A stretch of 64,000 bases of DNA from Paenibacillus sp. NAIST15-1 (GTDB lineage Bacteria > Bacillota > Bacilli > Paenibacillales > Paenibacillaceae), in the NCBI RefSeq assembly GCF_001894745.1, contig NZ_BBYF01000004.1, positions 409,365 through 473,364 of the forward strand. Reading direction: 5' to 3'. The notes beneath the pieces were generated by a model. The model worked only from the letters and a program-made list of their open reading frames with translations, made no database searches and was not told where the DNA came from. This document shows positions 51,703 through 60,425 of the stretch, in pieces. Each line of letters starts with the position of its first letter. Positions within the stretch are counted from its first letter, which is position 1. Position numbers and translations under genes: made by a program.

Positions 51703-53001
51703 ATGAAAAGAAAGCCGTTGATGTGGTGTCTAGCATTCATTCTCGCGTTCTCTATGCTTGCAGGTTGTTCTGGGGGGAATACCTCCAGCGAAGAAGGATC
51801 GTCTGGCGAATCGTCCTCCAAAGAGAAGGTAGAACTGAGCTTCTGGTATGGATGGACTGGGCCGGAGGCAGCAGCGCTGGAGAAGCTAATCGCCAAGTGG
51901 AACTCTGCCAATCCGGATATTCAGGTGAAGGGATTGTCTCAGAGTGATTATCAGAAGCAGTTGACCGCCATCACGGGAGGCAATCCTCCTGATATCGCGT
52001 CCCAATTCGGGCAAAATGTAGTGCCCTGGGGACTTCGCGGTGCCATGATGCCGCTTGATGATTACATTGCCAAGGACGGCGTCGATATGAAAGACTTCGT
52101 TCCCGCTGCAATTAGCACTTCCCAGCACGACGGCAACACATATGCCATACCGATTGCCATGCACGTAACGATGCTGTTTTATAACAAAGATATTTTGAAG
52201 GAGGCAGGCTTTAGCGGACCGCCAGAGACGATCAGTCAACTTAAGGAGTACATCAAAGCACTTAGCATTGTGGAGAATGGAGGCCGCCTGCAGCGGCTCG
52301 GATTATGGCCGGGAATGGATACGTACACCTTCGCGAATGCGTACAATGGCTCGTTCTACGATGAGGCTGCGAAGCAGGTAACACCTGACAATGCTGGGGT
52401 CAAAGCCGCGCTCGAACTATCCAAGGGCATCTGGGATCAGTACGGCTCAGCTAACCTAGATCGTTTCTCTTCCGGTCTCGGGCAATATATGTCCGCTCAG
52501 AATCCGTTCTTCTCCGGCAAGTATGCCATGACAATCGACGGCGAATGGCTGCCGACCTTCATTAAGCAGTTCGCACCTAATCTGAACTACGGCATAGCTC
52601 CTATCCCTTATGACGAGAATCACCCTGAGCTGAAGAAACCGGGCAATGTAACGACAAGCGTATTCTACATCCCAAAGGGTGTTAAGCATCCAGATGCTTC
52701 TTGGAAGTTCTTGAAGTGGATGACAGAGCCGCAGCAGATGGCCGAATTCACGGCAGCGATTGGGAATTTGCCGACGAAGCTGTCTGCATTGAAGAATCCC
52801 GCCTATCATGACGTGCCAGGGTTCAAGGAGTTCTTGGATTACTCCACGAGCCAGAACTTGCGCTCTTTCCCTGCCACTTCCTTCGCCAACGAGTATATTG
52901 CGGAGTTCGCCGTACAGGTTGATACCATTCTGAGGGGTACCGTGAGCATGGAGGAAGGCTTGAAGAAGGTGAAAGACAAGATTCAGCCGTTAGTGAAATA
53001 A
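51703..53001 (+). CDS. Carbohydrate ABC transporter substrate-binding lipoprotein
   Basis: A 432-residue family-1 binding protein. The signal ends in lipobox SMLAGC (Cys about residue 22), followed by a Ser/Glu linker. LSFWYGWTGPEAAALEKLIA begins the mature fold; MTIDGEWLPTFIKQFAPNLN and FYIPKGVKHPDASWKFLKWM are typical of sugar-binding proteins. It is first of a binding protein-permease-permease operon and has GGAGGGGG before its ATG. The sugar is unknown. Confidence 0.92.
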   Translation: MKRKPLMWCLAFILAFSMLAGCSGGNTSSEEGSSGESSSKEKVELSFWYGWTGPEAAALEKLIAKWNSANPDIQVKGLSQSDYQKQLTAITGGNPPDIASQFGQNVVPWGLRGAMMPLDDYIAKDGVDMKDFVPAAISTSQHDGNTYAIPIAMHVTMLFYNKDILKEAGFSGPPETISQLKEYIKALSIVENGGRLQRLGLWPGMDTYTFANAYNGSFYDEAAKQVTPDNAGVKAALELSKGIWDQYGSANLDRFSSGLGQYMSAQNPFFSGKYAMTIDGEWLPTFIKQFAPNLNYGIAPIPYDENHPELKKPGNVTTSVFYIPKGVKHPDASWKFLKWMTEPQQMAEFTAAIGNLPTKLSALKNPAYHDVPGFKEFLDYSTSQNLRSFPATSFANEYIAEFAVQVDTILRGTVSMEEGLKKVKDKIQPLVK

Positions 53002-53092
53002 AAGCTGTGCAGATTTATGGCCTTCGCATCCGGATGCTTGCAGCAAATCCAGGTTCGATTCACGTATTGTTGACGAAAGGAGGGCACTCAAG

Positions 53093-54046
53093 ATGAACGT
53101 CCCCTCATCCATTGCCCCATCTAAGCTGAAGAGAGGCTGGTCGAAGAAGGAGAGGCATACTTTCCTCCTCGGTCTAGCGTTCGCCGCCCCTTGGATTATC
53201 GGATTTCTAGCCTTTACGGTATATCCGTTCTTCAGTTCCTTATATTTCAGCCTGACGGAGTATGATCTGTTCAGCTCGCCCAAGTGGGTTGGATTGAATA
53301 ACTATAAGCAAATATTTGAGGACGAGAGCTTCTATCGTTCACTTCGCAACACCTTGTTCATGACCTTCATTGCCGTGCCTACTACGCTTATTATCTCCCT
53401 GTTGATTGCCCTGCTGTTGAATACGAAGGTGAAGGGAATTAACTATTATCGGACGATCTTCTATTTGCCGTCCGTCATTCCGATCGTCGCCAGCGCCCTC
53501 TTGTGGACGTGGATGCTGAACCCGGATTTTGGTTTAATCAATACTCTACTCCGCTCCTTAGGACTCCCTGATCCCGCTTGGCTGCTGGATCCCCAGTATA
53601 CGAAGCCCTCATTAATTCTCATGAGCTTATGGGGAACCGGTGCTGGAGCACTCATCTTCCTTGCTGCCTTGCAGGGCGTGCCGAAGCAATATTACGAAGC
53701 GGCTCAAGTTGATGGGGCGAACTGGTGGTATCGATTTTGGAACATCACCATACCCGGACTGTCACCCATCATCCTCTTCCAACTCATTATGGGCTTGATC
53801 GGATCCTTTCAGATCTTCACGGAATCTTACATCCTGGCGGGCGGGAAGGTAGATGGGGGCAAATCGCTCGGCGGGCCGGATCAATCCCTGCTGTTCTATG
53901 CAGTTAACCTGTATCAAGAAGCATTCGTGTACTTGAAAATGGGCTATGCCTCTGCTCTTGCCTGGATTCTATTCATCCTTGTCCTGTTCATTACATTCGT
54001 GCTCATGAAGACCTCGGCACGCTGGGTATATTACGGAGGTGACTGA
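53093..54046 (+). CDS. Carbohydrate ABC transporter permease, MalF type
   Basis: A 317-residue permease with six or seven helices: LGLAFAAPWIIGFLAFTVYP (first helix), TEYDLFSSPKWVGLNNYKQI and the EAA loop YYEAAQVDGANWWYRFWNIT. GGAGGGCAC precedes its ATG. The next permease starts two bases after its stop. Confidence 0.92.
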   Translation: MNVPSSIAPSKLKRGWSKKERHTFLLGLAFAAPWIIGFLAFTVYPFFSSLYFSLTEYDLFSSPKWVGLNNYKQIFEDESFYRSLRNTLFMTFIAVPTTLIISLLIALLLNTKVKGINYYRTIFYLPSVIPIVASALLWTWMLNPDFGLINTLLRSLGLPDPAWLLDPQYTKPSLILMSLWGTGAGALIFLAALQGVPKQYYEAAQVDGANWWYRFWNITIPGLSPIILFQLIMGLIGSFQIFTESYILAGGKVDGGKSLGGPDQSLLFYAVNLYQEAFVYLKMGYASALAWILFILVLFITFVLMKTSARWVYYGGD

Positions 54047-54047
54047 C

Positions 54048-54875
54048 GTGGCCGCGAAGCTTCGAAAATCGATTTTGCCGCATGCCGTGCTTATTCTGTT
54101 CTCGTTTCTGTTTCTATTTCCGTTTCTATGGCTGGTCATGACCTCCCTAAAGACACCGGATGAGATCTTCCAGCTTCCGCCTAACCTATTGCCGGACACG
54201 TTCCAATGGTCCAACTATGCAGCCGCCCTAGAAACCATCCCCTTCGCCCGGTATATGACCAACACGCTCATCATCTGTACCGTCAATATTGTCGGACAAT
54301 TATTCGCAGCGCCGCTAGTTGCCTATTCCATATCAAGAATACCGTGGAAAGGGCGCGGCATCATCTTCTCGATCGTGGTTGCCACGATGATTTTACCCGC
54401 ACAGGTTCAGTTGATCCCGCAATATATCATCTTCACAAAGCTTGGGTGGGTGAATACGATTTTACCGTTAACGATCGGAGCTTTCTTCGGGGCGCCCTTC
54501 TTTATCTTCCTGCTGCGCCAATTTCTAATGGGTATACCGACAGAACTGTCTGAGGCGGCTAAAATAGATGGGGCTTCTGAGATTCGGATTTATATCCGAA
54601 TTATCCTGCCTATCCTGAAGCCCGCCCTCGTTACCGTGGCATTGTTCTCTTTCGTATGGGCGTACGTGGATTTTATGGGGCCGCTAATTTATTTGAACGA
54701 TTCAGCCAAATGGACGATAACGCTTGGCCTGCAAGGCTTTCAGCAGGATCACGGGGCACAATGGGAGAAGCTCATGGCCGCCTCTACCGTAATGACACTG
54801 CCGATGATCGTCCTCTACTTCTTCGGGCAGAAATACTTTATGCAGTCTGGCTCAGCCTTGACTGGATTTAAATAA
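54048..54875 (+). CDS. Carbohydrate ABC transporter permease, MalG type
   Basis: A 275-residue permease: ILFSFLFLFPFLWLVMTSLK at the N-terminus and EAA loop ELSEAAKIDGASEIRIYIRI. The start is GTG 54048, eight bases after GGAGG and just past the previous stop; a GTG at 54039 overlaps that site. No ATPase is encoded, so a shared ATPase is expected. Confidence 0.92.
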   Translation: MAAKLRKSILPHAVLILFSFLFLFPFLWLVMTSLKTPDEIFQLPPNLLPDTFQWSNYAAALETIPFARYMTNTLIICTVNIVGQLFAAPLVAYSISRIPWKGRGIIFSIVVATMILPAQVQLIPQYIIFTKLGWVNTILPLTIGAFFGAPFFIFLLRQFLMGIPTELSEAAKIDGASEIRIYIRIILPILKPALVTVALFSFVWAYVDFMGPLIYLNDSAKWTITLGLQGFQQDHGAQWEKLMAASTVMTLPMIVLYFFGQKYFMQSGSALTGFK

Positions 54876-54892
54876 GTGAGGAGGGAAATCGA

Positions 54893-55049
54893 ATGAATCG
54901 CGCCACAACGATGCATAAGCCGCATTCGAACTACAATGCAGGGATATATGCGCTCGCCTTACCGGTACTACGATAAAAATGGAGCTCCGCATGTATGTAT
55001 CGTGGGCAATCTATCGTTATGGTTGACAAGGAGAATTACTAGCTCTTGA
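54893..55049 (+). pseudogene. Possible gene remnant after the sugar operon
   Basis: A strong site (GAGGAGGG) precedes ATG 54893, but the frame stops after 27 codons (MNRATTMHKPHSNYNAGIYA...). From 54948 a second frame runs 33 codons (MRSPYRYYDKNGAPHVCIVG...) to a stop at 55047. The overlap suggests one gene that was frameshifted and truncated; its position suggests it once encoded an enzyme for the imported sugar. I recognise no family, so it may instead be two tiny ORFs. Confidence 0.35.
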
Positions 55050-55056
55050 GCTTTTG

Positions 55057-55096
55057 GGCTGCCCTGTACCTTCTAACAAAGGCAGTAGGGGCAGCC
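55057..55096. terminator. Hairpin between convergent genes
   Basis: GGCTGCCC (55057-55064) pairs with GGGCAGCC (55089-55096); the inner part can pair further (TACCTT/AAGG..GTA). Weak T tracts follow on either strand. Confidence 0.5.
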
Positions 55097-55114
55097 TATT
55101 TGGCTGTGGCGGCG

Positions 55115-55675
55115 TCACTCCGTTCCATTCGCCAATAACTGATCTCGCACTTCGGTTAGGGCGAATCCCAACAAATTATCGCCCCGCCATTTCATCGGAT
55201 TCTCCACATCTGGATGATCCTTAGCCATTCCAATACCCCAGATGCGGTCAACTGGGCTTGCCTCCACTAAAATCCGCTGCTTGCTCGCCTTGAGAAACGC
55301 ACACAGTTCCTCATTTTGCGAAAATTTCGCGAAGTTGCCTCGCTTCACGATGTCATAGCATTCGCGGCTCCACACCTCGTTGTCAAAACGTTTCACGGCG
55401 CGCCCGAACGCCTTCATTTGCTTCGGATGCTTCGCGTTCATAATGGCTTCCAACATCTCGTTATCACCGAACAGCCTTGCCTTTTCTGCCATCATATACT
55501 GCTCCGTGCAGCTATTTTTATGGCCATCTACTGTAAAGCTAGCTGTCCACCATTGGCTGAAGCAGCTCTGATTGATGCTTCCGTCAGCAGGAGGCGTATG
55601 CCCCCAGAAGAATAAGTACTTGAACTTCTTCCCCGCTTGGTGCGCTTTCTGTAACGCTTCAAGATTATATATCAT
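55115..55675 (-). CDS. NADAR-family protein (YbiA-like)
   Basis: A 186-residue NADAR (DUF1768) protein. Typical features are KFKYLFFWGHTPPADGSINQ, CFSQWWTASFTVDG, NSCTEQYMMAEKARLFGD and VDRIWGIGMAKDHPDV, then NLLGFALTEVRDQL. Family members (YbiA) cleave reactive riboflavin-pathway intermediates, and others act on ADP-ribose. The ATG at 55675 has GAGGTGATAGAG; the longer frame starts at 55699. It is alone and convergent with the sugar operon. Confidence 0.87.
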   Translation of the reverse strand: MIYNLEALQKAHQAGKKFKYLFFWGHTPPADGSINQSCFSQWWTASFTVDGHKNSCTEQYMMAEKARLFGDNEMLEAIMNAKHPKQMKAFGRAVKRFDNEVWSRECYDIVKRGNFAKFSQNEELCAFLKASKQRILVEASPVDRIWGIGMAKDHPDVENPMKWRGDNLLGFALTEVRDQLLANGTE

Positions 55676-55907
55676 CTCTATCACCTCAACTTGGTTCATC
55701 CTACCATTTTACTATAATTGCAATCAAAAGGCGGTCTCCATCGAAGGTTCTCATGCCTAAAATCGGAAACGCCTACTATTGCATTGCGCATATTTCTTCA
55801 CACGTAATAGTGATAAAATAAAGTATCCATTATAAAACGCATGTCGTGTGACATTCTTTTATCAACCGAGCCACATCTACATTGCACATACAAAGGAGCG
55901 TACAACC

Positions 55908-56600
55908 ATGACAGACGCAACAACTTGGAAAAACGGTGCTCACGGACATAGATTCATTGCTTCCTTCAGCGGAGGAAAAGATAGTACATTGGCACTCTAT
56001 AAGGCCATGCAGGGCGGAGAAGCAGTAGGCTTAATCGTCATGCTTGAAGAAGAGGGCAAGCGTTCCCGCTCCCATGGCATGCCGCCTGAGCTTATCCGGG
56101 CACAAGCCGAGGCCATCGGGCTGCCTATATTTGCAGGTGCGGCAAGCTGGACAGACTATGAGTCCGTATTTATGGGGCTGTTGGCGCATGCGAAGGAGCA
56201 AGGTGCCGAAGTATTAGTGACGGGGGACTTGGACGTACCGGAACACGGCTGCTGGCATGATCGAGTAACGAAGAATGCAGGGCTAGGCTTGGGAATGCCT
56301 CTCTGGGAAATGGATCATCTGGGAGCAGTTCAGGAATTCATCAATCTCGGATTTGTTACGATGCTGGTGACAGTCAATCTGTCGAAGGGCATGAAGGAAG
56401 AAGATTTAGGACGTGTGCTGACTCACGAGTTCGTGGAGGAGCTCCTCGCACGCGGAATTGATCCATGTGGTGAAGGTGGAGAGTTCCACACGACCGTAAT
56501 CGACGGCCCTCTATTTAAGCACCCGATTCCGGTTCGCAAATGCGAAATCGTAAGAGACGGAGATTATGCATTTTTGCCTTTGGAGTTACAGAATTCGTGA
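55908..56600 (+). CDS. Dph6-like ATP pyrophosphatase (diphthine-ammonia ligase family)
   Basis: A 230-residue adenine-nucleotide alpha-hydrolase-like protein. The PP-loop is SFSGGKDSTLALYKAMQGG; LEEEGKRSRSHGMPPELI is the family's second motif, and VTGDLDVPEHGCWHDRVTKN and GIDPCGEGGEFHTTVIDGPL the third and fourth. In archaea and eukaryotes this fold amidates diphthine; bacteria lack diphthamide, so the substrate here is unknown. The ATG at 55908 follows AAGGAGCG; the longer frame begins at 55848. It stands alone. Confidence 0.87.
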   Translation: MTDATTWKNGAHGHRFIASFSGGKDSTLALYKAMQGGEAVGLIVMLEEEGKRSRSHGMPPELIRAQAEAIGLPIFAGAASWTDYESVFMGLLAHAKEQGAEVLVTGDLDVPEHGCWHDRVTKNAGLGLGMPLWEMDHLGAVQEFINLGFVTMLVTVNLSKGMKEEDLGRVLTHEFVEELLARGIDPCGEGGEFHTTVIDGPLFKHPIPVRKCEIVRDGDYAFLPLELQNS

Positions 56601-56623
56601 GTCAGCAATAGTGGCTTGAACAT

Positions 56624-56668
56624 AAAAAGCACAGTGCTTAGCCATTCGCTAGATGCTGTGCTTTTTCT
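56624..56668. terminator. Intrinsic terminator, bidirectional
   Basis: AAAAAGCACAG (56624-56634) pairs with CTGTGCTTTTT (56656-56666), T tracts on both strands, between convergent genes. Confidence 0.9.
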
Positions 56669-56676
56669 ATCCATGA

Positions 56677-57006
56677 TTACGCCTTATTCCCGAAGACCAC
56701 CTCCACCACCTGCAGCGCCGAAGCTGCACGCGGCCAGCCTGCATAATACGCAAGGTGCGTTATCACTTCCACGATTTCTTCCTGCTGCAGTCCATTCTCT
56801 ACCGAGAGTCGCAAATGATAAGGAAGTTGCTCCATCAATCCTCCAGCAACTAGCGCAGAAATCGTAATCAGACTCCGATCCCGCAGCGATAATTGCTCCC
56901 GTTGCCACAGGTCTCCGAACAACACATTCTCCGAATAATCAACAAATGCCGGAGCTAATCCTCTTAACGACTCGCTTACATGCGGTTTAATTGCTCGATG
57001 AGCCAT
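56677..57006 (-). CDS. Carboxymuconolactone decarboxylase family protein
   Basis: A 109-residue CMD/AhpD-fold protein. SENVLFGDLWQREQLSLRDR and LRDRSLITISALVAGG are the family pattern; the C-terminal part has LEIVEVITHLAYYAGWP-like segments without the AhpD CxxC pair, so it is of the lactone-decarboxylase type. The ATG at 57006 follows GAGGGGTG; it overlaps the stop region of the tautomerase gene (57008). Together they may act on an aromatic or keto compound (inference). Confidence 0.85.
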   Translation of the reverse strand: MAHRAIKPHVSESLRGLAPAFVDYSENVLFGDLWQREQLSLRDRSLITISALVAGGLMEQLPYHLRLSVENGLQQEEIVEVITHLAYYAGWPRAASALQVVEVVFGNKA

Positions 57007-57007
57007 G

Positions 57008-57415
57008 CTAATCACCCCTCTTTGTCTGACGATCCAGCATTTGAGCAATGCCATTGCCGAACGACCAATCATCGAATTCATTATCAACAAGCACAACAAA
57101 TACATCTTCATTTCTTATACTCACCGTGTTCGACAACTCCTCAGCCAGCATCGCATAAAAGCTTGTTTTCTGCTGTTCCGTCCTCCCCGATTTAAGTGTG
57201 ATATGGATATAGAGCAAGCCATCGCTCCGTTCAACATTCAAGTAATTCTTGCTGTAGAAAAATTCCTCCGCCCTATGGGCATGAAAGACTTGAAAATAAT
57301 CATCTTCCGGCACATTGAAGTGTGTGATCAAAGTGCACATGATTGTCTTACTGATTTGTTCAAGTAGGCGGGTGTCATATTGCTCCTCCATGTAACTAAC
57401 CCGAATGAATGGCAT
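57008..57415 (-). CDS. Tautomerase-family protein
   Basis: A 135-residue protein with Pro immediately after Met (MPFIRVSYMEEQYD), the catalytic Pro1 of the 4-oxalocrotonate tautomerase/MIF superfamily. It is of the longer MSAD/DUF-type tautomerase form. The ATG at 57415 follows AAGGAGTC; the open frame extends to 57490, but only this start exposes Pro1. It is divergent from a LysR gene and followed by a CMD gene. Confidence 0.87.
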   Translation of the reverse strand: MPFIRVSYMEEQYDTRLLEQISKTIMCTLITHFNVPEDDYFQVFHAHRAEEFFYSKNYLNVERSDGLLYIHITLKSGRTEQQKTSFYAMLAEELSNTVSIRNEDVFVVLVDNEFDDWSFGNGIAQMLDRQTKRGD

Positions 57416-57478
57416 ATCCGATCGACTCCTTCTCTGAGATGCCTCCATTGTACGCCCGCTAATTTCATTTGTATAATT

Positions 57479-57500
57479 GAATAAAATCATGATCTTATTC
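57479..57500. promoter_or_regulatory. LysR-type operator of the tautomerase/CMD genes
   Basis: A 22-base inverted repeat (20 of 22 positions symmetric; GAATAA arms around the perfect ATCATGAT core) lies between the divergent LysR and tautomerase genes. Confidence 0.6.
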
Positions 57501-57530
57501 GATTATTTCGATAGAGGTGACAACAAGCAA

Positions 57531-58433
57531 ATGGATCTCAAAGAACTAACCGCATTCAAAACCATACTTGAAGAAGGGACTTTCTCCCGAGCAGCCGAGA
57601 AGTTGAATTACGCACAATCTACCATTACGAGTCAAATTCAACGCTTGGAAAAAGAACTGGGCATACCATTGTTCAACAGAGGCTGGGATGCGGAATTGAC
57701 CCGTGCCGGCCACATGCTGGCAGCGGAGATTGACAGTCTCATTCAGCATTGGAACTATATCTCGGAACAGGCGAAGGCATTGCAGCAGGACGAAATTGGG
57801 TCTGTACGGATTGGAGGAATTGAATCCATCATGGAGACGGTATTCCCTAATGCATTGCGGAAGTTCCGAGTGCATAAGCCGAACATGCAATGTCACGTTG
57901 TGGCGGGAAATACCGATTTCCTGTCCCAATCCATCCTGCAAAAGGAGCTGGACTTTGCCATCTGTGGCGAGCCTTCCGACGCGTCTCCCTTCTATTTTCA
58001 GCCGCTGTATCAAGAGAGGATCACGTTCATTGCAGATCAGGCGCATCCTTTGTGTGCACAGGAGAACATCTCATTGGAAGAGGTTCTCCATTACCCAATC
58101 ATAGCTGGCGGGCCAAACTGCTTATATTCGCTGCGTTTATCAAAGCATTTCGCCAGATTCGAATCATCACCTAACCTGAACACCGTAAGTCAGATTTCTT
58201 CAATCCCACACTTTGTGAAGAATACTTCTGCCGTGGGCGTCGTATTGGATACCACACCACTGATGCAGGAAGTCGCAGCAATTGACGTCAACATCGCCGA
58301 TCCCCTGATTCAAATCGGCTTCTTGCAGAGGCGAGGCGCCCAGGAATATATGCAGTCGCCCTCTGCTAATCTGCTCATGCAGATCATTAGAGAAGAAATG
58401 GAGAGAGGCAGCAAACACGGCAAACACAGCTAG
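57531..58433 (+). CDS. LysR-family regulator
   Basis: A 300-residue LTTR. The N-terminal helix-turn-helix reads FSRAAEKLNYAQSTITSQIQ, then LEKELGIPLFNRG, close to the LysR protein at 48.6 kb. The effector domain begins near residue 90 (SVRIGGIESIMETVFPNALR). The start is ATG 57531 (MDLKELTAFKT) behind GAGGTG; the frame is open to 57477, inside the operator. It probably controls the divergent tautomerase and CMD genes. Confidence 0.9.
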   Translation: MDLKELTAFKTILEEGTFSRAAEKLNYAQSTITSQIQRLEKELGIPLFNRGWDAELTRAGHMLAAEIDSLIQHWNYISEQAKALQQDEIGSVRIGGIESIMETVFPNALRKFRVHKPNMQCHVVAGNTDFLSQSILQKELDFAICGEPSDASPFYFQPLYQERITFIADQAHPLCAQENISLEEVLHYPIIAGGPNCLYSLRLSKHFARFESSPNLNTVSQISSIPHFVKNTSAVGVVLDTTPLMQEVAAIDVNIADPLIQIGFLQRRGAQEYMQSPSANLLMQIIREEMERGSKHGKHS

Positions 58434-58450
58434 TCTTATCTCAGCAAAAC

Positions 58451-58488
58451 AAAAAAAAGAGCACCTGCTATTATCCAAGCAGATGCTC
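58451..58488. terminator. Intrinsic terminator, bidirectional
   Basis: GAGCACCTGCT (58459-58469) pairs with AGCAGATGCTC (58478-58488) with one mismatch, followed by eight Ts on the minus strand. Confidence 0.8.
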
Positions 58489-58506
58489 TCCGACTATAAT
58501 GATCCG

Positions 58507-58995
58507 TTATCCTTGTGCGAGCAGCTCTTTGAGCTGCTTGATTTGTTTGCGCTCTCCTGCAATGACGAGTGTCATATTGGGCGTAAGTTGTACCTCAGGA
58601 TCGGGATTGATATACTGCTTTCCTTTTTCTATAGCTGCCAGGATTGTTGCTCCCGTACGCTGACGGATTTGCAGCTCGGCAATGGATTTATTAATGCATG
58701 GAAAGGACGGCCCCACCTTGCACCATTCAATGACGAGTTCATCAAGTTCCACTTGGATAGTATCCAATGCCTTCGGCTTATAGCTCATGCCGCCGATAAT
58801 AGATGCAAGCTGTCTTGCTTCTTCATCCTCCAGTGTCACTTGGGAAATGCTCTGCTCTGGATCGTCATCTTCGAAATGGTATACTTCTCTTCTGCCATCA
58901 TCATGGATAACGACGACGACTTTATCCCCCGACGCAGCTTCCATCTGATACTTTTTCCCGATACCCGGTAGTTCCGTTTCCCTTATCGTTGCCAT
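58507..58995 (-). CDS. khtT: K+/H+ antiporter regulatory subunit KhtT-like
   Basis: A 162-residue protein with an N-terminal small domain ([15 protein letters not shown]) and a C-terminal TrkA_C (RCK-C) domain ([20 protein letters not shown], then [16 protein letters not shown]). In Bacillus KhtT senses ligands such as c-di-AMP and gates KhtU. It starts 25 bases after the antiporter gene in the same operon. The ATG at 58995 (MATIRETE) fits GGGAG at 12 bases; an ATG at 59007 is too close to that site. KhtS is not found here. Confidence 0.88.
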   Translation of the reverse strand: MATIRETELPGIGKKYQMEAASGDKVVVVIHDDGRREVYHFEDDDPEQSISQVTLEDEEARQLASIIGGMSYKPKALDTIQVELDELVIEWCKVGPSFPCINKSIAELQIRQRTGATILAAIEKGKQYINPDPEVQLTPNMTLVIAGERKQIKQLKELLAQG

Positions 58996-59019
58996 ATGGC
59001 CTGACATCTCCCTTCAATC

Positions 59020-60240
59020 CTATTTATTTGGTACGTTTGCTTTTTCTTTGGTATTGCTCCATTTGAATATGCGGTTCAGACCGCTATACACATATTTCGA
59101 CTCTTTCGCCAGCAGTGGGCCAACTATAGCCAGCACGAGTACATACAGCGCGGAGAAAGGTTTAAGTAAAGGCATCAAACCGGCTGATATACCTAAGTTC
59201 GCCACTATGATGGTGAATTCCCCCCGCGCCATAATGGTAAGTCCAATATTCGTCGAAGCCTTATAGGATAATCCTGCCTTACGTCCTGCCATCCAGCCTG
59301 CAACCATATTGGACACCACCGTGAGCAGCACAGCCCCTAGAGCCATCCATGCAGCATCACCCAGCGTCAGCGGATCTATGCTTAGACCGAAACTGAAGAA
59401 GAATATCGCACCGAAGAAATCCCGGAAAGGAACAACCAGATACTCTATTCGTTTGCTGTGCTCTGTTTCTGACAATGCAAGTCCAAATAAGAGCGCACCG
59501 ATAGCCTCAGCTACATGCAGGGTTTCCGAGAACCCGGCAATAAAGAATAGCAGGGAAAACACGACTATAATAAAGATTTCGTTCGATGTGATATTTAACA
59601 GCTTGTTCAATACTGGCGGCCCCACTCTTGCGATGATGAAGAATACGAGCATATACCCCATGGAAATCCCTACGGAGAGCAGAACTCCGCCAATAGATGT
59701 GGCCCCCCCAAGCAGAAGGCCGGACATAACGGATAAGAACACGGCCAGAAAGAGATCATCGAACAAAATCATGCCCAATATCAGCTCTGTTTCGGAGTTG
59801 CCTGTACGTCTAAGATCAACCAAAACCTTGGCTACGATGGCAGTGGAGGATACAGACATCAGCCCTGCAATGATTAACGTTTCATACAGCGGAAAATTAA
59901 CCAAAAATCCGTAAGCCATTGCCAGCACAAAGTTCAGTACGACATATACGGTACCACCAAATACAATATTGCGCCCAGACTTAATTAACTTCGAAACCGA
60001 GAACTCTAGACCAATGTAGAAGAGCAGGAATAGTACTCCCATCCGCCCGAGAAAAGCTATTATGTACTGACTCTCTATAAAGGTTAAGTCGAACAAGCCG
60101 ATCACTGGAGCATGCGGTCCGACCAACATACCGAGAACGATGAGGAATGGTATGATCGAAAACTTTAGTTTCCCAGCGATTAGCGAGGCGGCGGTAACTA
60201 ACAGCAAGGCGGTTCCAACCTGAAAAATCATATGATCCAT
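59020..60240 (-). CDS. khtU: K+/H+ antiporter KhtU-like, CPA2 family
   Basis: A 406-residue CPA2 cation:proton antiporter with about 12 to 13 membrane helices: ALLLVTAASLIAGKLKFSII (helix 1), FIGLEFSVSKLIKSG-like segment and VSSTAIVAKVLVDLRRTGNS followed by the acidic ILGMILFDDLFLAV (double Asp). It is the pore partner of KhtT and probably exports K+ under alkaline, salt or electrophile stress. The ATG at 60240 follows AAGGAGATAG at 11 bases; the frame extends to 60264. Confidence 0.9.
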   Translation of the reverse strand: MDHMIFQVGTALLLVTAASLIAGKLKFSIIPFLIVLGMLVGPHAPVIGLFDLTFIESQYIIAFLGRMGVLFLLFYIGLEFSVSKLIKSGRNIVFGGTVYVVLNFVLAMAYGFLVNFPLYETLIIAGLMSVSSTAIVAKVLVDLRRTGNSETELILGMILFDDLFLAVFLSVMSGLLLGGATSIGGVLLSVGISMGYMLVFFIIARVGPPVLNKLLNITSNEIFIIVVFSLLFFIAGFSETLHVAEAIGALLFGLALSETEHSKRIEYLVVPFRDFFGAIFFFSFGLSIDPLTLGDAAWMALGAVLLTVVSNMVAGWMAGRKAGLSYKASTNIGLTIMARGEFTIIVANLGISAGLMPLLKPFSALYVLVLAIVGPLLAKESKYVYSGLNRIFKWSNTKEKANVPNK

Positions 60241-60425
60241 ATGGCGGCTATCTCCTTCTTTCAAAATCCTGTAGCCTTATCCTGCGCAACAATATTCCTT
60301 GCTATCCAAATTCGAACAATATGACACCTGTCATCCTAATTCCTTTACAGCTGTGAATATTCCACCGCCCCTCTTCCCCACTACAATAAAGCTGCATGAT
60401 GAATATGAGGGAAGGATGAGTACAT

